A stretch of 49,936 bases of DNA from Bacteroidota bacterium (lineage in GTDB: Bacteria; Bacteroidota; Bacteroidia; AKYH767-A; OLB10): positions 1 through 49,936 of the forward strand of contig CANGJU010000008.1 in assembly GCA_947453935.1 (NCBI GenBank). Reading direction: 5' to 3'. The notes under the pieces were generated by a model. The model was given only the letters and a program-made list of their open reading frames with translations. It was not told the DNA's origin and did not search any database. Below, piece by piece: positions 20,164 to 29,587 of this stretch (position 1 is its first letter; each line of letters starts with the position of its first letter). Made by a program: the position numbers and the translations under genes.

Positions 20164-21241
20164 TGAGATTATTGAAAGGTACTGTTTCGGGGAATTAACT
20201 CCCGAGGAGCTTCGTATTTTTGAGCAGTGGTTAGAAAATGACCCTCAATTATCAGCATCAGTAAATGATTTTTTATCACTTAAAAATGCGTTTGAAAATT
20301 ACCGCGAACGCTTAGCACTAAAAAAGAAAATAGAACGTATTCACGAAGAAGTTGAATATGATTTATTCAATGCACCTGCACCTTTAAAAGTTGTGAAGTC
20401 GGCTAGGGCTTCAAGAGTAATTTTCGGAAAAGAGCGCAGTTATTTTTCAATCGCAGCGGCTATCAGCATCTTCTTATTAAGTGCTGTTTCATTGTCACTA
20501 TGGATATTTGGAAATGGTTCTTCAAAAAATCAAAATGCCTACCGCGAATTACGTCGTGAGGTAGAAAAGATTAAGAAGAATCAGAAAGAAATCATCAAAG
20601 GAATCAATGCCGATGATGTGAAAGGTGATTTAAAACAATTTACAGGAACAGGTTTCGCAATTACAAAGAATGGTTATGTATTAACTAGCTATCACGTTGT
20701 TCAGGATGCTAAACAAATTTATATCAGCAACGAGTCTGTTGGTCAGTTGCAGGCAGAAGTTGTTTATTCTGATAAATCACTTGATTTAGCAATGCTGAAA
20801 GTAAAAGAAGACAGCTTCCCAGGATTTAAAGAAATTCCGTTTGCTCTAAAAAAATCAATATCTGATCCAGGTGAAAAGGTGTTTACACTTGGTTTCCCTC
20901 GCGAAGATTTAGTATTTGGTGATGGATCTATCAGTTCGTACACCGGTTTCGAAGGTGATACAACCGCTTATCAGATAAGTATTCCAGTTAACCCAGGTAA
21001 TTCTGGCGGACCATTATTCGATAATCAGGGTAATTTAATAGGAATTATCAGTGGTAAAAATGAATCAGCAGAAGGTGCTTCCTTTGCTGTTAAGTCTAAA
21101 TGGATAAGCGACTATATCAATTCTAGAAATGATGACAACGCTGTCCTTTTACCAACTAATAAATTATTAATTGGTGTTGATCGAGCAACTCAAATTAAAC
21201 GACTCAAAGAAGTAGTTTTTATGGTCAGAGTTTTCAATTAA
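20141..21241 (+). CDS. Membrane-anchored trypsin/HtrA-like serine protease with anti-sigma-like cytoplasmic N-terminus
   Basis: N-term IIERYCFGELTPEELRIFEQWLENDPQLSASV, one TM helix (YFSIAAAISIFLLSAVSLSLWIF), then GTGFAITKNGYVLTSYHVV (His), SLDLAMLKV (Asp), NPGNSGGPL (Ser). Starts inside the sigma-factor CDS. Confidence 0.85.
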   Translation: MKNSREIDEIIERYCFGELTPEELRIFEQWLENDPQLSASVNDFLSLKNAFENYRERLALKKKIERIHEEVEYDLFNAPAPLKVVKSARASRVIFGKERSYFSIAAAISIFLLSAVSLSLWIFGNGSSKNQNAYRELRREVEKIKKNQKEIIKGINADDVKGDLKQFTGTGFAITKNGYVLTSYHVVQDAKQIYISNESVGQLQAEVVYSDKSLDLAMLKVKEDSFPGFKEIPFALKKSISDPGEKVFTLGFPREDLVFGDGSISSYTGFEGDTTAYQISIPVNPGNSGGPLFDNQGNLIGIISGKNESAEGASFAVKSKWISDYINSRNDDNAVLLPTNKLLIGVDRATQIKRLKEVVFMVRVFN

Positions 21242-21262
21242 GAATATCAAAAAAAACATAAT

Positions 21263-21290
21263 AAGCGGGTCTCATAAAGCCCGCTTTTTT
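21263..21290 (+). terminator. Rho-independent terminator
   Basis: aagcggg-tctcataaag-cccgctt + T run. Confidence 0.85.
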
Positions 21291-21329
21291 ATTGCCCTAA
21301 CTTTAACAATTTATATCAAACCCTTTACT

Positions 21330-21337
21330 TAACTTTG
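21330..21337 (+). promoter_or_regulatory. Bacteroidetes -7 promoter element (TAACTTTG)
   Basis: Perfect TAnnTTTG 19 nt upstream of the tolC-like ATG. Confidence 0.65.
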
Positions 21338-21356
21338 CGAGCAAATAATTTTAATT

Positions 21357-22790
21357 ATGAATGTTAGTTATCGGTCGTTTTATTTGTTGCTGCTTTTGTT
21401 GCTCCTATATCCGATAAGCGGTTTTTCGCAAAAGCAATGGAGTTTGCAGGAATGTGTCGATTATGCAGTGCAACACAACCTCTCCGTAAAGCAACAGTTT
21501 ATTGCTACGGTATCGCAAGAGAATGCAGTAAATCAAAGTTTCTATTCTTTTTTCCCTACGTTGAATGCATCAGGAAGCGGAAGTTTTAATTGGGGACGAT
21601 CAGTAGATCCTTTTTCTTATCAATTCTATAACACCGAAATTAAATCGATAAATCCATCGTTAAGTTCCAACGTAACCATTTTTAATGGATTTCAATTGCA
21701 AAATACACTCAAACAAAGCAAGCTGAATTTTATGGCAGGTCAAAACGACTTAAAGAAAATTCAAAATGATATTTCGTTGAGTGTCGTTTCTGCATACTTG
21801 CAATTTTTATATACCAAAGAACAACTTAAATTAACACAGGCAAGAGTAAATGAATCTCAACGCCAGCGCGACAGAACAAAAGCTATGACCGATGCTGGTG
21901 TTATGACACAAGGCAATTTACTGGATGCCGAATCGCAATTAGCAAATGAAGAACTAAATAACATAACGGCCGAAAATCAAAATACAATTGCGCGTTTATC
22001 GCTTGCTCAATTACTCGAATTAGATAGTATAGCCAACTTCGATATTGTTACACCGCAAGTAGATATTCCAACGTCGTCGGTATTGAATTCGACGGCAGAT
22101 GAGTTGTTTCAGTTGGCATTATCACACTTACCAGAAATCAAAAGCGCAACATTCAAAGAAGAAAGTGCATTAACATCAGTAAGCATTGCAAGAGGAAGTT
22201 ATATGCCTCGTTTAACAATGTTTGGATCATTGTCGACAGGTTATTCCAGTACTGCTCGTAATGCTAATGGGGAGCCTTTTTTCTTAGGTTATTTCCCAAC
22301 TGGGTATGTTACTACTTCGGGAGAGAATGTTTTAGCGCCAGTGTCTATCACTGATTATGTAAAAACTCCTTTGTCAACGCAATTTGATAACAACATTACC
22401 AAGGCGGTTGGGGTAAGTTTGAGCATCCCCATCTTCAATGGTTTTTCTTCGCGCTATAGAGTTAGTAACGCAAAATTGAATTTGTTATCTGCTGAAACAA
22501 GTTTACAACAATCAAAAAATACAGTTTTTAAAAGTGTGCAACAAGCGGTGACTGATGCAAATGCTGCTCAGAAGAAATTTCAAGCGCTTACCAAAAGTGT
22601 AACCGCGCTTAATGAAGCGTATATGTATGCCGAGAAAAGATATAATGCAGGCTTGACAAGTTCGCTGGAGTTTCTAACGGCTACGAATAACCTAACTCGT
22701 GGTAAGGTAGAGTTGCTACAAGCAAAGTTTGATTTGATATTTAAAATTAAAGTACTTGATTTTTATGCAGGCAATCCGCTTGCATTCTAA
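21357..22790 (+). CDS. TolC family outer membrane efflux protein
   Basis: Signal peptide; WSLQECVDYAVQHNLSVKQQ; coiled-coil repeats ending AEKRYNAGLTSSLEFLTATNNL. Confidence 0.92.
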   Translation: MNVSYRSFYLLLLLLLLYPISGFSQKQWSLQECVDYAVQHNLSVKQQFIATVSQENAVNQSFYSFFPTLNASGSGSFNWGRSVDPFSYQFYNTEIKSINPSLSSNVTIFNGFQLQNTLKQSKLNFMAGQNDLKKIQNDISLSVVSAYLQFLYTKEQLKLTQARVNESQRQRDRTKAMTDAGVMTQGNLLDAESQLANEELNNITAENQNTIARLSLAQLLELDSIANFDIVTPQVDIPTSSVLNSTADELFQLALSHLPEIKSATFKEESALTSVSIARGSYMPRLTMFGSLSTGYSSTARNANGEPFFLGYFPTGYVTTSGENVLAPVSITDYVKTPLSTQFDNNITKAVGVSLSIPIFNGFSSRYRVSNAKLNLLSAETSLQQSKNTVFKSVQQAVTDANAAQKKFQALTKSVTALNEAYMYAEKRYNAGLTSSLEFLTATNNLTRGKVELLQAKFDLIFKIKVLDFYAGNPLAF

Positions 22791-22802
22791 CATATTTATT
22801 GT

Positions 22803-24110
22803 ATGAAAAAGAAAATAGGAATTGCGGTTGTTATAATAATTATTGGACTGGTCATAGCTAAAAAGGCAGGATGGATTGGATCAAACGATGCGACGAAGGT
22901 CAGCGTTGAGTCTGCCGCTAAGCGTGATATCGTAGAAACGGTTTCTGCAAGCGGAAAAGTACAGCCTGAAAAAGAAATTAAAATTACAGCCGATGTATCT
23001 GGTGAGATAGTAGAGCTTTATGTGAAAGAAGGTGATGTTGTAAAAAAAGGAACCTTGCTTTGTAAAATAAATCCTGAAATTTATTTATCAAGTTTAGATC
23101 GAGCTCAAGCAGCCGTTAATGGATCGGTAGCAAATTTATCAAGTAGTAAATCACGATTAGCACAAGCCGAATCGCAATTGCAAAAAGCAGAGTTAACATT
23201 TAATCGTAATAAAAAATTATACGATGATAAAGTAATTTCTTCTCAAGATTTCGAATCAATCAAGTCGGCATATGAAGTTGCTAAAGCAGAAGTAGATGCA
23301 GCACGAATGGCGATTGCTTCATCTGAATTTACAATCAAAAGCTCACAAGCGAGTTTGAAAGAATCTAAAGAGAACTTAAACAAAACAAATATCTATGCTC
23401 CGGTTGATGGAACAGTTTCTAAGTTGAGTAAGGAAAAAGGAGAGCGTGTTGTAGGAACAAATATGATGGAAGGAACTGAGATCATGCGTTTGGCAAACCT
23501 AAATGAAATGGAAGTGAGTGTTGATGTAAGTGAAAGTGATATCGTACGCGTTTCAAGAGGAGATACTGCCGAAATAGAAATTGATGCATATCTTGGAAGG
23601 AAGTTCAAAGGAGTAGTAACTGAAGTTGCTAATTCTGCCTCTGTATCTGGTGTTCAATCTACCGATCAGGTAACAAATTATACTGTTAAAGCAAGAATTT
23701 TACGTGAGTCGTATCAGGATTTGTTAGAGGGTAAGTCCATCGACTTTAGTCCGTTTCGCCCTGGAATGTCAACTACAATTGATATTATCACTAATCGTGT
23801 TGCAAGTGTTTTATCTGTTCCAATTGCAGCTGTTACCACACGCGATACATTAAAATCTGACAGCAAAAAAGTTGCTGAAGTCTCGAATTCAAAAGTGAAA
23901 GAATGTGTATTTGTTGTTGCCGAAGGGAAAGTGAAAATGAAATTTGTAAAAACAGGTATTCAGGATAATATGAATATTCAGATTTTAGAGGGAATAACTG
24001 ATGCAGATCAAGTGGTAACATCTCCTTTCAGAGCAATTTCGAAATCATTGAAAGAAGGAGATGTTGTTAAGGTTGTACCTAAAGAAGAGCTTTTTGCTAC
24101 CGAAGAATAA
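22803..24110 (+). CDS. Efflux periplasmic adaptor (HlyD/MacA-like membrane fusion protein)
   Basis: N-terminal TM; SGKVQPEKEIKITADVSGEIVELYVKEGDVVKKGTLLCKI lipoyl-like motif; long coiled coil; NIYAPVDGTVS. Confidence 0.9.
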   Translation: MKKKIGIAVVIIIIGLVIAKKAGWIGSNDATKVSVESAAKRDIVETVSASGKVQPEKEIKITADVSGEIVELYVKEGDVVKKGTLLCKINPEIYLSSLDRAQAAVNGSVANLSSSKSRLAQAESQLQKAELTFNRNKKLYDDKVISSQDFESIKSAYEVAKAEVDAARMAIASSEFTIKSSQASLKESKENLNKTNIYAPVDGTVSKLSKEKGERVVGTNMMEGTEIMRLANLNEMEVSVDVSESDIVRVSRGDTAEIEIDAYLGRKFKGVVTEVANSASVSGVQSTDQVTNYTVKARILRESYQDLLEGKSIDFSPFRPGMSTTIDIITNRVASVLSVPIAAVTTRDTLKSDSKKVAEVSNSKVKECVFVVAEGKVKMKFVKTGIQDNMNIQILEGITDADQVVTSPFRAISKSLKEGDVVKVVPKEELFATEE

Positions 24111-24790
24111 TGATTTTACATATTGAAACAGCAACCGATATTTGTTCTGTTGTTTTAGCAGACAATGGATTTATTGTTGCCGAGAAAACATCTGAACCTA
24201 TTCGCGATCACGCTTCTTCACTTGCTGTTTACATTGATGAAATTTTAAAGGAAAGCGGAGTAAAGCCTTTCGATCTTAAAGCAGTTGCTGTAAGCAAAGG
24301 GCCAGGAAGCTATACCGGATTACGTATTGGAGTTTCAACAGCAAAAGGATTATGTTATGCATTGAATATTCCACTTATTGCCATTGCAACTACCAAGTCG
24401 ATGGCTCAACTCTTTTATTTGAATAATCCTGATTATAACGGCTATGTAGTACCGCTTTTGGATGCTCGACGTATGGAGGTGTATGGAGCAGTTTATAATG
24501 CACAATTAGATGAAGTTAATCCGATAGTGGCAGAAATTTTACATACAGATAGTTTTTCATTTCAGTCAGCATTAAACTATACGCTAGTTGGAAGTGGAGC
24601 TGCTAAGTCGAAAACTTTTTTTGAAAGTAAATCGAATGTTGTCGTTGATGAGGCCTTTTCAGTTTCAGCTATTGGCTTGGTAAAACCAGCATTAAAAGCA
24701 TATCAGGAAAAGGCATTTGAAGATGTTGCTTACTTTGAACCTTTTTACTTAAAAGATTTTGTAAGTCCGCATTTTAAATCGGAAAACTAA
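24110..24790 (+). CDS. tsaB: tRNA t6A biosynthesis protein TsaB
   Basis: MILHIETATDICSVVLADNG...KAVAVSKGPGSYTGLRIGVSTAKGLCYAL. Confidence 0.94.
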   Translation: MILHIETATDICSVVLADNGFIVAEKTSEPIRDHASSLAVYIDEILKESGVKPFDLKAVAVSKGPGSYTGLRIGVSTAKGLCYALNIPLIAIATTKSMAQLFYLNNPDYNGYVVPLLDARRMEVYGAVYNAQLDEVNPIVAEILHTDSFSFQSALNYTLVGSGAAKSKTFFESKSNVVVDEAFSVSAIGLVKPALKAYQEKAFEDVAYFEPFYLKDFVSPHFKSEN

Positions 24791-24852
24791 AAAATGTTTG
24801 GGTTGTTGTAAGTTTTAGTATTTTCAAACGACTAATCTGAAAACTAACAGCT

Positions 24853-25515
24853 ATGAAACAGTATTTAATCAGTTTAGCAGGAGCCATTCTATTTATGGCT
24901 TGTACTAACCCTGGAAAAGGGAATCAAAAAAAATCTGAAGAATTAAACAACAATCAAAAAAGTAAAGTTATGGAAACAAAAAATTTAGATACCGCTACAT
25001 TCGGTGGAGGATGTTTCTGGTGTGTTGAAGCTGTTTATCAGCAATTAAATGGTGTCGTTTCTGTTGCCAGTGGTTATTCAGGTGGGCAACGTGCGAATCC
25101 CACTTACGAGCAGGTTTGCAGTGGTGCTACCGGTCATGCAGAAGTAATCCAAATTGTTTATGATACAACTAAATTATCTTTTGATGAGTTGTTAGAGGTG
25201 TTCTGGACAGTTCACGATCCAACTACTTTAAATCGCCAGGGTGCCGACGTAGGTACGCAATATCGTTCAGTCGTTTTTTATCATAACGAACATCAAAAGG
25301 AAACAACAAATTCCTACATTGAAAAATTAAATGCCGAACATGCTTTTAATAATCCTGTTGTAACCGAAGTAAGTCCGTTTACTACTTTTTATAAAGCCGA
25401 AGATTATCATCAGAACTACTACAATGAAAATCAAAATCAGCCTTATTGCTCATTGGTAATTCAACCCAAAGTAGAGAAATTTAAAAAGGTATTTGGTGAT
25501 AAATTAAAAAAATAG
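24853..25515 (+). CDS. msrA: Peptide-methionine (S)-S-oxide reductase, predicted lipoprotein
   Basis: TATFGGGCFWCVEAVYQQLNGV catalytic motif; HQNYYNENQNQPYC; N-terminal lipobox LFMAC. Confidence 0.94.
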   Translation: MKQYLISLAGAILFMACTNPGKGNQKKSEELNNNQKSKVMETKNLDTATFGGGCFWCVEAVYQQLNGVVSVASGYSGGQRANPTYEQVCSGATGHAEVIQIVYDTTKLSFDELLEVFWTVHDPTTLNRQGADVGTQYRSVVFYHNEHQKETTNSYIEKLNAEHAFNNPVVTEVSPFTTFYKAEDYHQNYYNENQNQPYCSLVIQPKVEKFKKVFGDKLKK

Positions 25516-25536
25516 TCTCGGAAAAGGACTATGCTG

Positions 25537-25564
25537 AAAAGGGGGGCATAAAAACTCCCCTTTA
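25537..25564. terminator. Bidirectional terminator
   Basis: aaaagggg...cccctttattttt between convergent genes. Confidence 0.75.
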
Positions 25565-25568
25565 TTTT

Positions 25569-26789
25569 TTAATTAATCTTGAAATGCTGTTTAGCCATTT
25601 CTGTAACCGCACTTCCTATTGCTAAACAGGCCGTTGCTGCTGGTGATGGCGCATTTAAAACATGCAATGCATTATCGCTATGCACAATTTTAAAATCGTC
25701 TATCATTTGACCCGTAGAATCCAATGCCATTGCACGTACACCTGCTCTTCCAGGAACAATATCTTCCATCTTTAATTCAGGAATCAAGCGTTGTAGTCTT
25801 TGCAGGAATAATCGTTTGCTAAATGCTCTGCGGTATTCATCTAATCCGAATTGCCAATGCTTGAAAAATAATTTCCAAGTGCCACCATAACTTAGTGCAT
25901 CAACTGTATCTGCTAAATTGAAATCTGTTTTACCATATCCTTCACGCTTAAAAACAAACACTGCATTAGGACCACATTCTGTTGGGTGGTTAATCATACG
26001 CGTGAAATGCACGCCTAAAAATGGGAACTGCGGATTAGGTACAGGATAAATCAAATGCTTTACTTTATGTTTTGCTTCTTCCGTTAATTCATAATAATCA
26101 CCTCTAAAGCCAACAATTTTCATATCCAGATCAACACCATCTTTTTTAGCAATACGATCAGTTTGTAGTCCTGTGCAATTAACAATATAATCTGATGTAA
26201 AATTGCCTTTCGGAGTAACAACCGTTGTTTTACCATCTGCTTTTATAAAGGCGGTTACTTCATGTTCGAGCGCCACCTTGCTTCCAGGAAATTTCTGTTC
26301 GATTAAATCAGCAAGCACTTTACAAACTCCAACAAAATCTATTATGCCAGTACATCCAACACGAATTCCTTCAATGCCCGCACAATAGGGTTCAATTTCT
26401 TTGATTTTATCTGCTGAAATCAACTCAATGTCTTCAACACCATTTTGCAATCCGTGATTAAACACTTTGTGCATATGAGGTAATTCAGACGGGTCGGTTG
26501 CAACAATTAGCTTCCCACAAATGTCGTGGGCAATGTTATGTTCTTTTGCAAATGCAACAAGCTCTCTTCTACCATCGACACAATTTTTTGCTTTGTAACT
26601 TCCCGGCTTGTAGTAAATACCTGAGTGAATTACTCCTGAGTTTCTTCCCGTTTGATGATAAGCGACGGCGTTCTCTTTTTCAAGAACTAATATTTTCAAA
26701 TCAGGTCGGTGCAGATTTAACTTGTAGGCTGTCGATAATCCAACAATTCCTCCTCCGATAACAATAATGTCGAAGTGCTTATTTTCCAT
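25569..26789 (-). CDS. lhgO: L-2-hydroxyglutarate oxidase family FAD-dependent oxidoreductase
   Basis: FDIIVIGGGIVGLSTAYKL; GRNSGVIHSGIYYKPGSYKAKNCVDG; FLGVHFTRMI; PGRAGVRA. Confidence 0.93.
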   Translation of the reverse strand: MENKHFDIIVIGGGIVGLSTAYKLNLHRPDLKILVLEKENAVAYHQTGRNSGVIHSGIYYKPGSYKAKNCVDGRRELVAFAKEHNIAHDICGKLIVATDPSELPHMHKVFNHGLQNGVEDIELISADKIKEIEPYCAGIEGIRVGCTGIIDFVGVCKVLADLIEQKFPGSKVALEHEVTAFIKADGKTTVVTPKGNFTSDYIVNCTGLQTDRIAKKDGVDLDMKIVGFRGDYYELTEEAKHKVKHLIYPVPNPQFPFLGVHFTRMINHPTECGPNAVFVFKREGYGKTDFNLADTVDALSYGGTWKLFFKHWQFGLDEYRRAFSKRLFLQRLQRLIPELKMEDIVPGRAGVRAMALDSTGQMIDDFKIVHSDNALHVLNAPSPAATACLAIGSAVTEMAKQHFKIN

Positions 26790-26940
26790 GCAACAAATGT
26801 AATACGTACAACTTTAACTTCCGAAGTGAAAACCATTTTATTATCTCTGCGTAAAACCACACCTCTGTGTTAATAAATAGCTACCGAACTAATTATTTAA
26901 TACTAAATGAGACGTAAATTTGTTTATTCTATTGTCTTTT

Positions 26941-28161
26941 ATGCGACTACTTAGCCGACTTGTCTTACTTTTATTTTTTCCTGTGGTTTCGTTTGCAGGT
27001 ATTGCGGATAATCCACTTTTAGGAATAAAATCATCTGCAATGGGTGGTACAATTACAAGTATTGGTTTCGATGGAAGTGCTGCTTTTTATAATCCTGCAA
27101 CTATGACTTTTTTGAAAAAGAATTATTTAAACCTCGGTTTAAATTATAACTCCCCGAAAACACTATTTTTAATGAACACAGGTGAAAAATATTATTCATC
27201 AAAATCGGGTTTATTACCAATTAGCTTGTATGGAGTTTATAAATTTACTGATAAAGTGGATTTAGGACTCGCTATAAATAATCCCTTCCAAAATAATATT
27301 TCATGGGATAAGAATTGGGCAGGTAAATACATCTGTATTTCTAATAAAACAAATGTTCAGAATATTCAACCTGCAATTTCATATCGTGTGAATAATAAAT
27401 TTTCTGTTGGAGGAGGATTGATGTTTGCTTTTTACCATCATCAGGTTTCAAGAGCGCTGAATTATGAAAACGCCAGCGGAGATGTAATCATGAATTACGA
27501 ATTAAAAGGTACAGCATTAGGATTAAATCTCGGATTAAACTATAATGATAAAAAATGGCATTTCGGTTTTGCTTTACGCAGTGGACTAAACTATAAAAAT
27601 GCAAAAGGAGAAGCAACACTCGAAAATGCCCCTTCCTCGTTATTGGCTAATGGTGTATTGCCATCTTCAAATTCTGAGGTAACAGCAAATATTAAATTAC
27701 CGTCTGTTGTTTCATTAGGCGCAGCTTATGAGCTCGACCAAAACTGGTTAGTTACAATGGATATGAATATTTACAATTGGGCTAATATAGATTCATTAGA
27801 AATTAAAGTTTCAAATTACCAACAATATAATTTTAGTATTAACCAAGACTTGGCGGGATCTTATGCCATTAGATTTGGAGCACGTTACAATTACTCAAAA
27901 AAACTGATTTTGCGAGGAGGATTTGCATTTGATTTAGCTCCCGTATTAAACACTTATGTTCATCCCGCTTATCCAGAATACAATAAATTCATTTATACCT
28001 GTGGTGCATCATATCATCTGAAAAAATCATTTTCAGTAGACGCATTCGTAGGTTATTCAGACATTAAAGAACGAAAAGAAACAAAAAACATTAATAATTT
28101 TAACGGAACCTATAAGGCTAACGCATTTATTGGTGGTATCGGATTGAACTATGAATTTTAA
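26941..28161 (+). CDS. OmpP1/FadL/TodX family outer membrane transport protein (ORF extends to 26920)
   Basis: NPLLGIKSSAMGGTITSIGFDGSAAFYNPATM; beta-barrel alternation; SYRVNNKFSVGGGL; DQNWLVTMDMNIYNW. Confidence 0.88.
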   Translation: MRLLSRLVLLLFFPVVSFAGIADNPLLGIKSSAMGGTITSIGFDGSAAFYNPATMTFLKKNYLNLGLNYNSPKTLFLMNTGEKYYSSKSGLLPISLYGVYKFTDKVDLGLAINNPFQNNISWDKNWAGKYICISNKTNVQNIQPAISYRVNNKFSVGGGLMFAFYHHQVSRALNYENASGDVIMNYELKGTALGLNLGLNYNDKKWHFGFALRSGLNYKNAKGEATLENAPSSLLANGVLPSSNSEVTANIKLPSVVSLGAAYELDQNWLVTMDMNIYNWANIDSLEIKVSNYQQYNFSINQDLAGSYAIRFGARYNYSKKLILRGGFAFDLAPVLNTYVHPAYPEYNKFIYTCGASYHLKKSFSVDAFVGYSDIKERKETKNINNFNGTYKANAFIGGIGLNYEF

Positions 28162-29497
28162 TTGGAAAATAATAGCAGTCGCATTAATCACTTCGATTGT
28201 ATCTTGCAAGCCTGATTTAAATGAGCCCAGATACACGAGTGGTCAGGCTGATTTTTCTCGATTTGTTTCAATTGGAGATGATTTTGGTGCAGGTGTTTCC
28301 GATGGGGCTTTAACCCGCAACGGGCAGCTATCAGCAGTACCTTATTTATTAGCAACCAAGTTTCAATTAGCAGATGGTGGAGATTTCACGCAGGCTTTAA
28401 TGCAGGATGGTAATGGAGCAGGGTATAATTTTATCAGTAATTCTTTAACAGGCTCAATTTATTTATCGTCTTATACTAATTGTCAGAATAAGACATCATT
28501 AAAAATTCTAAATAATACATTTGATAATAGAAGTTTTGATTGGTTAGGTGCTAATCATTATAATAATTATTGTATTCCAGGATTGAAATCGTTTCAAACA
28601 TATAGTCAGTTCACTGGCAAATCCTATCCTGCTGGAAATTTGTTTTATCATCGTATGGCTTCTGATACAGGTGTTTCAGGATTGTCATCTACGGTGCTTG
28701 GTGATGCTCAATATTTGAATCCCACTTTTGTAATGGTTTGGATTGGCGCATCAGACGTTTACAACTATGCGTTTTCTGGAGGTATAGGCGAGGTAGGAGG
28801 TTTAACCCCGTTCGATATAACTCCTGTGGATACTTTCGAAGCTGCCATCAGTTATATATTTAATGGGTTAATAGGTAGTGGCCAAAAAGGAATAGTAGTT
28901 AATATACCCGATTTGCAAGACATTCCTTACTTTAATTCTTTGCCCTATAATGGGTTGAAATTAACTGCTCAACAGGCAAGTGATTTAAATGCTATTTCTC
29001 CTCCAGGAATTAGTTTTTCAGAGGGTAATAACGCATTAGTAATAACTGAGCCAACAGGAGGAATCATACGACAAATAAAGCGAGGGGAGTATATTTTGAA
29101 TGTCATTAATGCTGATTCGATTACCTGTGGTGGCTGGGGAACGCCTCAAAAACCAATTCCTGCTAATTATGTATTAGATAGTTTAGAAGTAAGTAAAATT
29201 GATAATCGTATAGCTATTTTTAATTCTGATTTGAGAACAGCTGCTAACAGTAAGGGTTTTGCATTCTTCGATTACAATCGTTTTATGGCTAATTTGAAAA
29301 ATGGTTATTCATTTAGCGGGGTATCTGCAACGTCAAATATGTTTTATGGCGGAGCGGTGTCGTTAGATGGATATCATCTCACACCAAGAGGTTGCGCTAT
29401 GGTTGCTAATGAATGTATTAAGTCAATAAATGCTAAGTATAAAAGCAATCTTCCATTGATTAATACAGTCGATTATAGTGGCGTCTTGTTCCCATAA
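28151..29497 (+). CDS. SGNH/GDSL-hydrolase-like lipoprotein with atypical active-site blocks
   Basis: Lipobox VSC; FVSIGDDFGAGVSDGAL (block I), MVWIGASDVYNYA (block III), SLDGYHLTPRGCAMVANE (block V). Confidence 0.75.
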   Translation: MNFNWKIIAVALITSIVSCKPDLNEPRYTSGQADFSRFVSIGDDFGAGVSDGALTRNGQLSAVPYLLATKFQLADGGDFTQALMQDGNGAGYNFISNSLTGSIYLSSYTNCQNKTSLKILNNTFDNRSFDWLGANHYNNYCIPGLKSFQTYSQFTGKSYPAGNLFYHRMASDTGVSGLSSTVLGDAQYLNPTFVMVWIGASDVYNYAFSGGIGEVGGLTPFDITPVDTFEAAISYIFNGLIGSGQKGIVVNIPDLQDIPYFNSLPYNGLKLTAQQASDLNAISPPGISFSEGNNALVITEPTGGIIRQIKRGEYILNVINADSITCGGWGTPQKPIPANYVLDSLEVSKIDNRIAIFNSDLRTAANSKGFAFFDYNRFMANLKNGYSFSGVSATSNMFYGGAVSLDGYHLTPRGCAMVANECIKSINAKYKSNLPLINTVDYSGVLFP

Positions 29498-29502
29498 CTT
29501 TT

Positions 29503-29527
29503 AATGGAATAATTCCTTCCATTTTTT
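29503..29527 (+). terminator. Terminator-like hairpin after the SGNH-like gene
   Basis: aatggaa-taattcc-ttccatttttt. Confidence 0.6.
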
Positions 29528-29551
29528 CGATGATATTAAGAGGTTAAACTT

Positions 29552-29559
29552 TATCTTTG
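29552..29559 (+). promoter_or_regulatory. Bacteroidetes -7 element (TATCTTTG) for sucA
   Basis: Perfect TAnnTTTG upstream of ATG 29588. Confidence 0.65.
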
Positions 29560-29587
29560 CGCTTGTATAATCAGGCGTTTAATCAAA

